A stretch of DNA of 64,000 bases from positions 186,001-250,000 of the forward strand of contig NZ_FNQM01000004.1 in assembly GCF_900107585.1 (NCBI RefSeq), written 5' to 3'. The DNA is from Rubrimonas cliftonensis (GTDB lineage Bacteria > Pseudomonadota > Alphaproteobacteria > Rhodobacterales > Rhodobacteraceae). A model generated the notes under the pieces. The model was not told the origin of the DNA and made no database searches. It saw nothing but the letters and a program-made list of their open reading frames with translations. Positions 1 through 8,549 of this stretch are shown piece after piece (position 1 is the first letter of the stretch; the number at the start of each line of letters is the position of its first letter). Both the position numbers and the translations under genes were made by a program.

Positions 1-492
1 GACCCCCCGACGGAGGGTTTTCAGCGGCGAACGGGCGGAGCCTCGCCAAGTGAATTCCGGCCCATGGCGACCGGATTCTCGAGGGCGGGCTGAATAACCT
101 CGGCGGGATGACTGTCGCCGCCCAAACCCTTCCGATCTTCGGGTCCTTGAGTGGCGTCGCGGCGCGAGTCATGTCGCCGGCGCCAGAGGCGACATCGACC
201 AGCGTCGCGGTTCGACACGCTCAGACGACGGATGTTCTCGCCGTTGGTGGCAGGCGATGCGGCGTACCCGTTTCCGGCCCGGAATCGGGCGGTCGGACGC
301 TCCCGACTGCGACGTTCGCGCGCATCCGAGAGCCGGCGGCGGCGTCGTGCGCCGCGCCGCGGCGACGTGGTCTCGCCGCCGCGCCATTTGCAAGCCTTCG
401 CATGTCAAGGAAAACTTATCTCATGGCCGGCCAGTCCCGCGGCGGCGCGCATGTCGGAGGCTGCGACCTGCGGCCGGCATCCTAATGGGTCG

Positions 493-534
493 TTCAAATT
501 CAAACATCATTATTTGTTGATGTTTGAATTTGAA
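493..534. repeat. 17-bp perfect inverted repeat
   Basis: Two 17-base arms (493-509 and 518-534) are exact reverse complements separated by an 8-base spacer. The arms are very AT-rich in a GC-rich genome. No T-run follows on either strand, so a simple intrinsic terminator is unlikely. It could be an operator, a transcript hairpin or the end of a lost mobile element. Confidence 0.85.
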
Positions 535-552
535 TCAAATCAAGAATGACTC

Positions 553-594
553 GCCCAAGAGTTGGGCTCAGGGGGGTTAATTCGCGGGCGAATT
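553..594 (+). promoter_or_regulatory. Two short hairpins upstream of the VPLPA-CTERM gene
   Basis: GCCCAA-GAG-TTGGGC (553-567) and AATTCGC-GG-GCGAATT followed by GTTTTC (579-594 plus tail) are perfect small inverted repeats. The second, with its T-rich tail, resembles a weak terminator or attenuator. Both lie between the large inverted repeat and the start codon at 662. Confidence 0.5.
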
Positions 595-642
595 GTTTTC
601 CTAGCAGCACGCGGTATGGCCCATATCACGGTAAGCCTATAA

Positions 643-658
643 AGTTTCGGGGGAAACT
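643..658 (+). promoter_or_regulatory. Hairpin enclosing the ribosome binding site
   Basis: AGTTTC-GGGG-GAAACT is a perfect 6-bp stem with a GGGG loop. It ends three bases before the ATG at 662. The likely Shine-Dalgarno (GGGGGA) is split between the loop and the 3' arm, so folding could limit ribosome access. Confidence 0.5.
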
Positions 659-661
659 GTA

Positions 662-1819
662 ATGGTTGCAGTCAAGACACTTGTGAGCGGCGCGGTTTTG
701 GCGGGGCTCGCGCCCTCCGCCTTTGCGGCGACGATCATCGGTTGGAACACGGCGAACGTCGCCGTCGCGCCGACCCCGGCCGATTATGTGACGGCGACGA
801 GCGTCGTCTTCGACCGCGACGCGGGCGACCCGGCCGCCTCGCCGACCGGCGCCATCGCGTTCACCCCGCCCGAGGCGGCGTCGCCCGGCATCAAGGTGGT
901 CAACGGCGCGTTCGAACTCGGCGGCCCCGGCCCGCAGCCGTCCATCGCCGGGTGCATCATGGCGTCGAGCTCGGCCACCTGCGACAGCCCGTTCCAGAGC
1001 GGAAAGCGGTTCAAGGAGATCGTCACCGGCAAGGCCCCGGTGGACCTAGTGTTCGACCTGGGCCCCGACAGCCCTTCCTTCGAAAATGTCGGCTACGAGG
1101 TCTATCACCGGCTCGTGAACGATACCGGCGTCGCGCTGCGCGGCTTCACGATCGAACTCGGCTTCGGCGTCGGCTCGGGCTTCGTCGCCTCCAGCGCCGG
1201 CGATGGTCTCGGCTTCTCCACGGGCTTCACCGCCGGGCCGGACGACCTGAACGCGTTCAGCCAGTTTCCCTTCGGCCTGTTCGGCGACGCGGACGGCAAC
1301 CCGAACTTCACGCTCGACGGCTTCTTCGCCGCCGAACGGACGGGCTTCGACCTGCTGTTCTCCGAGGACATTCTGAGCAGCCAGGGGTTCTACGGGCCCT
1401 ACGCCGACCTCTTCGGCCCGTGGATGACGCGGGACGTGGTTCCCGACGGGGCGTTCTGGGACTTCGACAGCGACCCGCTGACCGACGACCTGCTCATGGC
1501 GTGGCAGCGCGAGGACAGCGTGTGGGAGCTGCGGCGCGACATCGTGAACGGCGTGGCCGTCTCGCTCGCCGTCGCCGAGGAGTTCGCGAGTCTCGCCGAC
1601 GTCATCGCGCGGCTCGGGGTTCAGCTCGGCGACGGCCCGATCGAGGATCTCGCCAACCTCAACGCGACCTACGCGATCGCGCTGGCGGACAGCTTCTCGG
1701 GCGATGACTTCACGTTGCGCGTCACGGTCGCGCCGGTGCCGCTGCCGGGCGCGGCGCCGCTTCTGATCGCCGCGCTCGCGGTATTCGGGCTGGCAGCGCG
1801 CCGCCGCGCCGCCGCCTGA
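662..1819 (+). CDS. VPLPA-CTERM sorting-domain surface protein
   Basis: A 385-residue secreted protein. It has an N-terminal signal peptide (about residues 1-22, ending near AFAA) and a C-terminal tripartite signal at about 356-385: a VPLPGAAP motif, a hydrophobic helix and an arginine cluster. This is the VPLPA-CTERM variant of PEP-CTERM signals, known from Rhodobacterales to be processed by exosortase-type enzymes. The middle is Gly/Asp/Phe-rich and matches no family I know. The gene stands alone, downstream of a series of hairpins, and ends convergently with the acyl-CoA ligase gene. The function of the mature protein is unknown; extracellular matrix or surface attachment is the usual guess for this class. 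No exosortase gene lies in the window. Confidence 0.88.
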   Translation: MVAVKTLVSGAVLAGLAPSAFAATIIGWNTANVAVAPTPADYVTATSVVFDRDAGDPAASPTGAIAFTPPEAASPGIKVVNGAFELGGPGPQPSIAGCIMASSSATCDSPFQSGKRFKEIVTGKAPVDLVFDLGPDSPSFENVGYEVYHRLVNDTGVALRGFTIELGFGVGSGFVASSAGDGLGFSTGFTAGPDDLNAFSQFPFGLFGDADGNPNFTLDGFFAAERTGFDLLFSEDILSSQGFYGPYADLFGPWMTRDVVPDGAFWDFDSDPLTDDLLMAWQREDSVWELRRDIVNGVAVSLAVAEEFASLADVIARLGVQLGDGPIEDLANLNATYAIALADSFSGDDFTLRVTVAPVPLPGAAPLLIAALAVFGLAARRRAAA

Positions 1820-1843
1820 ACGACGCCCGCCTCCGATTGCGCA

Positions 1844-1869
1844 GCGCCGCCGGACCCCTCCGGCGGCGC
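1844..1869. terminator. Bidirectional hairpin between convergent genes
   Basis: An 11-bp perfect GC stem (1844-1854 with 1859-1869) closes a CCCC loop in the 70-base gap between the stops at 1819 (+) and 1890 (-). There is no U-run, but the position and strength suit a two-way transcription end. Confidence 0.65.
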
Positions 1870-1889
1870 AGGCGCGTCCGCAGCGGCGT

Positions 1890-3506
1890 TCACGCCTTCG
1901 CCCTCTGCCGCAACTCGAACTTCTGGATCTTGCCCGTTGAAGTCTTGGGCACTTCGCAGAACACCACATGGCGCGGGGCCTTGTAGTGGGCGAGGCGGTC
2001 TCTGCACCAGGCGATGATCTCCTCGGCGGTCGCCTCGCGGCCGGGCTTGAGCTCGACGAAGGCGCAGGGGGTTTCGCCCCATTTCTCGTCGGGCTTGGCG
2101 ACGACGGCGGCGAAGGCGACGGCGGGGTGGGCGTAGAGCGCCTCCTCGACCTCGATGGACGAGATGTTCTCGCCGCCTGAGATGATGATGTCCTTCGCGC
2201 GGTCCTTGAGCTGGATGTAGCCGTCGGGATGCAGCACGCCGAGGTCTCCGGTGCGGAACCAGCCGTCGCCGAGCGCCTTCTCCGTGGCCGAGGGGTTGGT
2301 GTGGTAGCCCTTCATCACGACGTTGCCGCGCATCATCACCTCGCCCATCGTCGCGCCGTCCGGGGGAACCGGCGCCAGCGTCTCGGGGTCGAGCACCGCG
2401 AGGTCCTCCAGCACGGCGTAGCGCACGCCCTGCCGCGCCTTCTTGGCGGCGCGCTCCGGCCCCGGCAGCGCGGCCCATTCGGCCTTCCACTCGTTGACGA
2501 CGGCAGGGCCGTAGCACTCGGTGAGGCCGTAGAGGTGGGTGACGTCGAAGCCGGCGTCGTCCATCCCCGCCAGCACGCTCTCGGGCGGCGGCGCGGCGGC
2601 GGTGAAGAACCCTACGCGCTGGGAGAAGTCGCGCTTCTCGTCGAGTTTCGCGCCCAGCAGCGTGCTCATGACGATGGGGGCGCCGCAGAGATGGGTGACG
2701 CCGTGCTCCGCGATGGCGTCGTAGAGAGCGGCGGCGCGCACCTGGCGCAGGCAGACATGGGTTCCGGCCACCAGCGACACGGTCCACGGAAAGCACCAGC
2801 CGTTGCAGTGGAACATCGGCAGCGTCCAGAGATAGACGGCGCCGGGCGGGAGCTGGGCGTGGATCACGTTGCCCATCGCCAGCAGCGCGGCGCCGCGGTG
2901 GTGGTAGAGCACGCCCTTGGGGTCTCCGGTGGTGCCGGAGGTGTAGTTGAGGGCGATCGTGTCCCACTCGTCGTCGGGCATGGCCCATTCGAAGGCGGGG
3001 TCGCCGGCGGCGACGAACGTCTCGTAGTCGGTCGCGTCGTCGAAGGCGGCGGGGGCGCCGGCGGTCGGGTCGACATACTCCACCAGCAGGGGCTTGGCGC
3101 TCGCCTGCGCCAGCGCCTCGCGCGCCAGCGGGGCCAGTTCGCTGTCCACCATGAACACGCGCGCGGCGCCGTGGTCGAGGATGAAGGCGACCCCCGCCGC
3201 GTCTAGCCGGGTGTTGATCGCATTGAGCACCGCGCCGGCCATGGGAACGCCGTAATGCGCCTCGAGCTGGGGGGGCGTGTTCAGCAGCAGCGTGGCGACC
3301 GTCTCGCCCGGCCGCACGCCGGCGGCGCGCAGGGCCGAGGCGAGCGCGCGGGAGCGCTCGTAGAAGGCGCGGTAGCTGCGGCGCAAGGGCCCGTGCACGA
3401 TGGCGATGGCGTCGGGGTGGGTCGCGGCGGCGCGCTCGAGATACTTCAGCGGCGTCAGCGGCTGGTGGTTTGCCGGGCGGCGGCGCAGGAAATCGGGGTC
3501 GGTCAT
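1890..3506 (-). CDS. Acyl-CoA synthetase (AMP-forming), DmdB-like
   Basis: A 538-residue ANL-superfamily ligase that activates a carboxylic acid through an acyl-AMP to its CoA thioester. The P-loop YTSGTTGDPKG (about 188-198), a GWFRTGDLG motif (near 415) and the C-terminal catalytic-lysine segment STGKIQKFELR are all present. The N-terminus (QPLTPLKYLERAA) resembles medium-chain and 3-methylmercaptopropionyl-CoA ligases (DmdB type), common in marine Rhodobacterales; the substrate itself is not decidable here. The ATG at 3506 is preferred over a GTG at 3515 because an AGGG sits about 8 bases upstream of it. The gene lies downstream of an MFS gene on the same strand but is separated from it by a terminator-like hairpin. 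Confidence 0.87.
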   Translation of the reverse strand: MTDPDFLRRRPANHQPLTPLKYLERAAATHPDAIAIVHGPLRRSYRAFYERSRALASALRAAGVRPGETVATLLLNTPPQLEAHYGVPMAGAVLNAINTRLDAAGVAFILDHGAARVFMVDSELAPLAREALAQASAKPLLVEYVDPTAGAPAAFDDATDYETFVAAGDPAFEWAMPDDEWDTIALNYTSGTTGDPKGVLYHHRGAALLAMGNVIHAQLPPGAVYLWTLPMFHCNGWCFPWTVSLVAGTHVCLRQVRAAALYDAIAEHGVTHLCGAPIVMSTLLGAKLDEKRDFSQRVGFFTAAAPPPESVLAGMDDAGFDVTHLYGLTECYGPAVVNEWKAEWAALPGPERAAKKARQGVRYAVLEDLAVLDPETLAPVPPDGATMGEVMMRGNVVMKGYHTNPSATEKALGDGWFRTGDLGVLHPDGYIQLKDRAKDIIISGGENISSIEVEEALYAHPAVAFAAVVAKPDEKWGETPCAFVELKPGREATAEEIIAWCRDRLAHYKAPRHVVFCEVPKTSTGKIQKFELRQRAKA

Positions 3507-3543
3507 CGGCGTCACCCTGGCTGAGATGCGCTCTCAGGGTTAC

Positions 3544-3579
3544 GGGCCAAGGCCGCCGCGCGCAAGGCGGCCCTGGCCC
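3544..3579 (-). terminator. Intrinsic-type hairpin after the MFS gene
   Basis: GGGCCA/TGGCCC and GGCCGCC/GGCGGCC form a 14-bp stem with one mismatch around an 8-base loop, just past the MFS stop codon at 3599 on the minus strand. It probably separates the MFS transcript from the acyl-CoA ligase gene. Confidence 0.6.
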
Positions 3580-3598
3580 TTCGGCTCAGGGCTCGGGC

Positions 3599-4858
3599 TC
3601 AGGGCTGGGCCTCGGCCTCGGCCTCCGCCCGCTCGGCGGCCCAGGCGCCCGCCGCCTCCACCGCCACCGGCGAGCTCGTCGGCAGCACGCCGAGATAGCT
3701 CTCGGTCGCGTCGACCGGGACGACGGCGCGCTGCGTCATCCGGTAGAGCGCATAGAGCGCGATGGCCGCGAAGCAGACCGCCATGACCAGCCAGAACGCG
3801 TAGGGGCCGAGCCCCTGCATCGCCCAGCCCGCGAGGAGGGGGCCGCAGATGGCGCCCAGCCCGAAGGTGAAGACGAGCCCGCCCGAGGCCGCCGGCATGT
3901 CCTCCGCCGAGAGGTAGTCGTTGGTGTAGGCGAGAAACAGCGCATAGAGCGGCGCCGTCACGCCGCCGGCGGCGAAGGCGGCGGCCAGCAGCGTCCAGAG
4001 GCCGCCGCCGAGGAGGCCGCCCAGCGCGCAGGACGTGGCGCCGATCGTCGCGGCGGCGAAGATCAGCCTGCGCCGGTCCACCCGGTCCGAAAGCCAGCCG
4101 ATGGGGTATTGCAGCACCAGCGCGCCGCCGAACAGCATCGCGACGAACAGCGCGATCTGCGCGGCGGAGAGGCCGATCTGGTCTCCGAACACCGCCGCCA
4201 TGCCCGACTGCGTCGCGTAGACGCCGCCGAGCAGGAAGATGCCGACGGTGCCGAGCGGCGAGCCGAGGAACAGCCTGCGCAGGGGCATCGGGCTCGCGAC
4301 GTCGACGGCCGGCGCCGGGGCGACCGACAGCAGGATCGGCGCGAAGGAGATCGAGACGAGGATCGACGCCACGATGAACAGCGCCGAATTGCCCGCGTCG
4401 CCGAGCGTCAGCAGCCCCTGCGCGCCGATGATGCCGAGCGTCTGCGCGATCATGTAGGCCGACAGCACCTTGCCGCGCGTCTCGTTGGTGGCGGCGTTGT
4501 TCAGCCAGCTCTCCGCGGCGACGTAGATGCCCGACATGCAGAAGCCGACCAGCACGCGCAGCAGCGCCCACGCCCAGGGCTCGGTCGCCAGCGGGAAGGC
4601 GATCAGCCCGGCCGACATGAAGCTGCCCAGCGCCGCGAACACGCGCACATGCCCGACGCGGCGGATCAGCCGGGGCGTTAGCTGCGCCCCCGACAGAAAC
4701 CCGAGGAAGTAGCCCGAGGTCACGACCGCCAGCTCCGCCGCCGAAAAGCCCTCGATGCCGCCGCGCAGGCCGATCAGGGTGAAGTGCATGCCGTTGCCGA
4801 GCATGATCAGCACGACGCCGAGCAGCAGCGCCCAGACGCCGGAAAACACTTGAACCAT
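3599..4858 (-). CDS. MFS transporter
   Basis: A 419-residue, 12-helix major facilitator protein of the YcaD-like drug/metabolite group. The first helix carries GNGMHFTLIGLRGG, and the loop between helices 2 and 3 has the typical acidic/arginine pattern (RLIRRVGHVR). It is an inner-membrane secondary transporter, likely an exporter; the substrate cannot be inferred. The C-terminal 30 residues are Ala/Glu-rich and hydrophilic. The ATG at 4858 has a GAAGGGA ribosome binding site about 8 bases upstream. Confidence 0.85.
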   Translation of the reverse strand: MVQVFSGVWALLLGVVLIMLGNGMHFTLIGLRGGIEGFSAAELAVVTSGYFLGFLSGAQLTPRLIRRVGHVRVFAALGSFMSAGLIAFPLATEPWAWALLRVLVGFCMSGIYVAAESWLNNAATNETRGKVLSAYMIAQTLGIIGAQGLLTLGDAGNSALFIVASILVSISFAPILLSVAPAPAVDVASPMPLRRLFLGSPLGTVGIFLLGGVYATQSGMAAVFGDQIGLSAAQIALFVAMLFGGALVLQYPIGWLSDRVDRRRLIFAAATIGATSCALGGLLGGGLWTLLAAAFAAGGVTAPLYALFLAYTNDYLSAEDMPAASGGLVFTFGLGAICGPLLAGWAMQGLGPYAFWLVMAVCFAAIALYALYRMTQRAVVPVDATESYLGVLPTSSPVAVEAAGAWAAERAEAEAEAQP

Positions 4859-4988
4859 TGGGCGACATCCCTTCGCGCGCCGGGTTTTCGGGCTGGGGCG
4901 GGGCTTCGCATGTTTCGCAGGGCGGCGCCGGCGCCGCAGCGCCGCATGATGCGCCGTTTGCGACAGCGCGCCGCCGCTTGACCCGCCG

Positions 4989-5741
4989 CTAGACCGGCGC
5001 GGCGTAGGCGCTCGCGGCGAGAAGCTGGCGGGTGTAGGGCTCTTGCGCGCCGCCGTCGGCCAGCGTCGCGCGGTCGAGCCGCTCGACCACCGCGCCGTCG
5101 CGCATCACCGCCACCGCGTCGCACATGTGGTCGATCACGGCGAGATCGTGGGAGACCATCAGGAAGGTCAGCCCGCGCTCCACGCGCAGCCGCGACAGCA
5201 GGTTCAGCGCCTCCGCCTGCACCGAGGCGTCGAGCGCCGAAGTGGGCTCGTCGAGCAGCAGGATCTCCGGCTCCAGCATCAGCGCGCGGGCTATGGCGAC
5301 GCGCTGGCGCTGCCCGCCGGAGAGCTGGTGCGGGTAGCGGAAGCGGAAACTCGCATCGAGGCCGACGTCGCCGAGCGCCGCCAGCACCCGGGCGTCGCGG
5401 TCGCCGCGGCCGTGGATCGCCAGCGGCTCGGCCAGCGTCGCATCCACCGTCCGGCGCGGGTGCAGCGAGGAATAGGGGTCCTGGAACACCATCTGGACGC
5501 GCGCAGCGAAGGCGCGGCCCGTCGCAGCCGGCGCGCCGCCGATGCGGATGCTCCCGCCCGAGACCGGCGCCATCCCGCAGATCGCCCGCAGGATCGTCGA
5601 CTTGCCCGAACCCGACTCGCCCACCAGCCCGAAGCTCTCCCGCGCCGCCACGCTGAACGAGACGTCGCGCACCGCCCGCACCTCGCGCCCGCGCTGGCGG
5701 AAGGTGACGGACAGGTTCTCGATCTCGATCAGCGCGCTCAT
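4989..5741 (-). CDS. Peptide-type ABC transporter ATPase (DppF-like)
   Basis: A 250-residue ATP-binding subunit of a peptide/nickel-type (PepT family) importer. Walker A (GESGSGKS), Q-loop (MVFQDPYSSLHPR), signature LSGGQRQR, Walker B (ILLLDEPTSALD) and the H-loop (MVSHD) are complete. The Cys-containing C-terminal extension common in OppF/DppF is short here. The ATG at 5741 overlaps the stop of the upstream ATPase as ATGA. It is the last gene of a four-gene operon whose other members follow upstream; no binding protein is adjacent. Confidence 0.9.
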   Translation of the reverse strand: MSALIEIENLSVTFRQRGREVRAVRDVSFSVAARESFGLVGESGSGKSTILRAICGMAPVSGGSIRIGGAPAATGRAFAARVQMVFQDPYSSLHPRRTVDATLAEPLAIHGRGDRDARVLAALGDVGLDASFRFRYPHQLSGGQRQRVAIARALMLEPEILLLDEPTSALDASVQAEALNLLSRLRVERGLTFLMVSHDLAVIDHMCDAVAVMRDGAVVERLDRATLADGGAQEPYTRQLLAASAYAAPV

Positions 5742-6568
5742 CGCGCCCACGCCTCGTCGCGCTCCAGCACCGGCAGCGGGCCGCGGTCGCCGCCGATGCG
5801 CGGCAGGCACGCCATCAGCCCGCGGGTATAGGGGTGCCGCGCGTCCTCCAGCCTTCCGGCGGCCAGTTCCTCCACCACGCGCCCCTTGTACATCACCAGC
5901 ACCCGGTCGCAGAACCGCGAGACGAGGCGCAGGTCGTGGCTGATGAAGATCAGCCCCATGCCGCGCTCTCGCACGAGGTTGTCGAGGATCGCGAGCACCT
6001 CCGCCTGCACGGTGACGTCGAGCGCGGAGGTCGGCTCGTCGGCGATCAGCAGGTCGGGGCCGGGGATCAGCATCATCGCGATCATCACGCGCTGGCCCAT
6101 GCCGCCGGAGAGTTCGTGCGGGTAGGCGTGCATGACGCGGTCGGGCTCGCGGATCTGCACCGCCTCCAGCATTGCGGCGGCCTTCTCCCGCGCCGAGCGC
6201 GCGCCCATCCGGTCGCGCCGGCGCAGCCCCTCGGTGAGCTGGTCGCCCACGCGCATCACCGGGTTCAGCGAGAATTTCGGGTCCTGCATCACCATCGCGA
6301 TGCGCCGCCCGCGCAGGGCGCGCACCTGCCGCTCGGAGGCGGCCATCATGTCGACCCCGTCGAAGGCGATGCGCCGGGCCGAGATGCGCCCGGGCGGGCG
6401 GATAAGCCGCAGCAGGGCGCGGCCGGTCATGGTCTTGCCGCTGCCGCTCTCGCCGACGATGGCCAGCCGCTCGCGGTCGAGGGAGAAGGAGACGCCGCGC
6501 ACCGCCTCGACCGGGCCGGCCTCGGTGTCGAAGGTCACGCGCAGGTCCTCGACCTCCAGCAGGCTCAT
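5738..6568 (-). CDS. Peptide-type ABC transporter ATPase (DppD-like)
   Basis: A 276-residue ATP-binding subunit, partner of the DppF-like ATPase that overlaps it by four bases. It has Walker A GESGSGKT, Q-loop VMQDPKFSLNP, signature LSGGMGQR, Walker B LLIADEPTSALD and H-loop FISHD. The start at 6568 (MSLLEVEDL) overlaps the upstream permease stop as ATGA. A longer upstream frame has no domain support and overlaps the permease gene completely. Confidence 0.9.
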   Translation of the reverse strand: MSLLEVEDLRVTFDTEAGPVEAVRGVSFSLDRERLAIVGESGSGKTMTGRALLRLIRPPGRISARRIAFDGVDMMAASERQVRALRGRRIAMVMQDPKFSLNPVMRVGDQLTEGLRRRDRMGARSAREKAAAMLEAVQIREPDRVMHAYPHELSGGMGQRVMIAMMLIPGPDLLIADEPTSALDVTVQAEVLAILDNLVRERGMGLIFISHDLRLVSRFCDRVLVMYKGRVVEELAAGRLEDARHPYTRGLMACLPRIGGDRGPLPVLERDEAWAR

Positions 6569-7488
6569 TTCGAGGCGCTCCGCGGGTCCAGCACGTCGCG
6601 CAGCCCGTCGCCTAGCAGGTTGAAGCCGAGCGAGACGATGAAGATCGCGAGCCCCGGCATCGTCGCCACCCACCACTGCTCGAACAGGAATTTTCGGCCC
6701 GAGGAGATCATCAGGCCCCATTCCGGCAGGGGCGGCTGCGCGCCGAGGCCGAGAAAGCCCAGGCCCGCCGCGGTGAGGATGATGCCGGCCATGTCGAGCG
6801 TCACCCGCACGATCACCGAGGGCACGCACATCGGCGCGACATGGCTGAGCAGGATGCGCCCCGAGCCCGCCCCCTGCAGCCGCACCGCCGCGATGTAGTC
6901 GGCGCCGCGCACCGTCAGCGTCTCCGCCCGCGCCACGCGCGCATAGGGCGGCCAGGCGGTCAGCGCGATGGCCAGCACGGCGTTGCCGATCCCCGGCCCC
7001 AGCGCCGCGACGAAGGCGAGCGCGAGGATGAGGCGGGGGAAGGCGAGGAAGATGTCGGTCAGCCGCATCAGCAGGGTGTCGACCCAGCCGCCGAAATACC
7101 CCGCGACCACGCCGACCAGCAGGCCGAAGACCGGCGCCGTCACCGTCACCAGCGCGACGATGTAGAGCGTCACGCGCGCCCCGTAGACCAGCCGGCTCCA
7201 GATGTCGCGCCCGAACTCGTCGGTGCCGAGCCAATGGCCGGGCGAGAGCGGCGGCAGCAGCCGCGTCTGGAGCGACTGCGCAAGCGGGTCGTGCGTCGCC
7301 AGCAAAGGCGCCGCCGCCGCCATGGCGACCAGCGCGACCACGATCGCCAGCCCGATCACCGCCAGCGGGTTCCGAGCCAGCTTCAGCCAGCCGAGATAGG
7401 CCTGCCCCAGCCGCGCCTGCCCGCGCGAGGCCGGCGCGGGGTCCAGCAGCCAGGCCCGCGAGAACGGCTTGGTCTGCGCGCCGCTCAT
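6565..7488 (-). CDS. Peptide-type ABC transporter permease (DppC-like)
   Basis: A 307-residue inner-membrane permease of the DppC class. It has an N-terminal cytoplasmic tail, a first helix after LARNPLAVIG, the family marker GTDEFGRDIWSRL, and the EAA-type coupling loop around ADYIAAVRLQGAGSGRILLSH. The C-terminus ends GDGLRDVLDPR, typical of the class. The ATG at 7488 overlaps the DppB-like stop by four bases, indicating translational coupling. Confidence 0.9.
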   Translation of the reverse strand: MSGAQTKPFSRAWLLDPAPASRGQARLGQAYLGWLKLARNPLAVIGLAIVVALVAMAAAAPLLATHDPLAQSLQTRLLPPLSPGHWLGTDEFGRDIWSRLVYGARVTLYIVALVTVTAPVFGLLVGVVAGYFGGWVDTLLMRLTDIFLAFPRLILALAFVAALGPGIGNAVLAIALTAWPPYARVARAETLTVRGADYIAAVRLQGAGSGRILLSHVAPMCVPSVIVRVTLDMAGIILTAAGLGFLGLGAQPPLPEWGLMISSGRKFLFEQWWVATMPGLAIFIVSLGFNLLGDGLRDVLDPRSASK

Positions 7489-8549
7489 CCGCGCGCTCTG
7501 GGGTCGAAGAAGCGGTAGAGCAGGTCCGACGTCATGTTGAGAAAGATGAACACCGCGCCGACCACGATCGTCCCGCCCATCACCGCCGCCATGTCGGCCG
7601 AGAACAGCGCATTGGTGATGTAGAGGCCGAGGCCCGGCCAGGCGAACACCGTCTCGGTCAGCACCGAGCCCTCCAGAAGCGTCGCATAGCTCAGCGCGAT
7701 GACGGTGACGAGCGGCACCATGACGTTCCCGAGCGCATGGACCCAGACGACGCGCCACTCCGGCATCCCCTTCACGCGGGCGGTCGCGACATATTCCTGG
7801 CTGAGCTGCTCCAGCATGAAGCTCCGTGTCATTCTGCTGATGTAGGCCATTGAATAATAACCAAGAACGGATGCTGGAAGCACGATGTGGCTGAGCGCGT
7901 TGAGGAAGATGTCCCAGGCGCCTGCGAGCGCCGTGTCGATCAGGATCGCGCCGGTGACGGGCGTCACGTCGAGTTCGAACATGAACTCGTAGGTGGTGTC
8001 GAGCCTCCCCGGCCCGCCGACCCAGCCAAGCTGGCCGTAGAACACGAGGAGGCCCATCAGACCAAGCCAGAACACCGGCATCGAATAACCCATGAGCCCC
8101 ACCAGCCGCACGATCTGGTCGGTGAGCCCGCCCGGCTTCGTCGCAGCGACCACGCCCGCCGGCACGCCGAGCGCCACGCCGATGATGGTTGCGATGGTGG
8201 CGAGCTCCAGCGTCGCTGGGAAGACCCGCGCGACGTCCTCAAGCACCGGATTGGCGGTCAGCAGCGATGTGCCGAAATCGCCCGAGAGAGCGTCGCGCAC
8301 ATAGATGGCGAACTGCGTGAGGATGCCTTCGTTCAGCCCCAGCGCCTCCTTGGCGGCCTCGTACTGCGCCTCGGTCGCGCGCTCGCCGACGATGGCGAGG
8401 ACGGGGTCGATGGGGATCACGCGCCCGATGACGAAGGTGACGGCCAGCAGCCCCAGAAAGGTCGCCGCGAGTTGGCCCGTCACCGCCGCCGCCCGAAACA
8501 GGAGATCCCGCGCCGCTCCCGCGCCTCCCGCCATCCTGCCCGCCGCCAT
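7485..8549 (-). CDS. Peptide-type ABC transporter permease (DppB-like)
   Basis: A 354-residue permease, first gene of the operon. It has the DppB pattern: an early helix, a P-I-DP-VLAIVGERAT region, six helices, and the EAA loop (YVATARVKGMPEWRVVWVHALGN). The ATG at 8549 has GGAG eight bases upstream; the open frame extends further upstream but only as arginine-rich low-complexity sequence. The operon order (B-C-D-F) lacks the A-type binding protein at its head, where a 480-base gene-free stretch precedes it. Confidence 0.87.
   Translation of the reverse strand: MAAGRMAGGAGAARDLLFRAAAVTGQLAATFLGLLAVTFVIGRVIPIDPVLAIVGERATEAQYEAAKEALGLNEGILTQFAIYVRDALSGDFGTSLLTANPVLEDVARVFPATLELATIATIIGVALGVPAGVVAATKPGGLTDQIVRLVGLMGYSMPVFWLGLMGLLVFYGQLGWVGGPGRLDTTYEFMFELDVTPVTGAILIDTALAGAWDIFLNALSHIVLPASVLGYYSMAYISRMTRSFMLEQLSQEYVATARVKGMPEWRVVWVHALGNVMVPLVTVIALSYATLLEGSVLTETVFAWPGLGLYITNALFSADMAAVMGGTIVVGAVFIFLNMTSDLLYRFFDPRARG

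Larger units (their letters stand above)
1..661. other. Intergenic region, no convincing gene; hairpin-rich 3' part
   Basis: No reading frame here has recognisable protein features; those present are short, arginine-rich and overlap on both strands, as expected by chance at this GC content. Positions 1-480 hold nothing I recognise. The last 170 bases are clearly AT-richer and contain four consecutive inverted repeats, listed separately, that lead into the gene starting at 662. Confidence 0.6.

Noticed and set aside
1-480. Short overlapping reading frames on both strands
   Set aside because: They are Arg/Ala-rich, mutually overlapping, lack ribosome sites and show no family features; these are typical chance frames at high GC.
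595-640. Sigma-54 promoter for the CTERM gene
   Set aside because: PEP-CTERM genes in some bacteria use sigma-54, but no TGGCAC-N5-TTGC element is present here.
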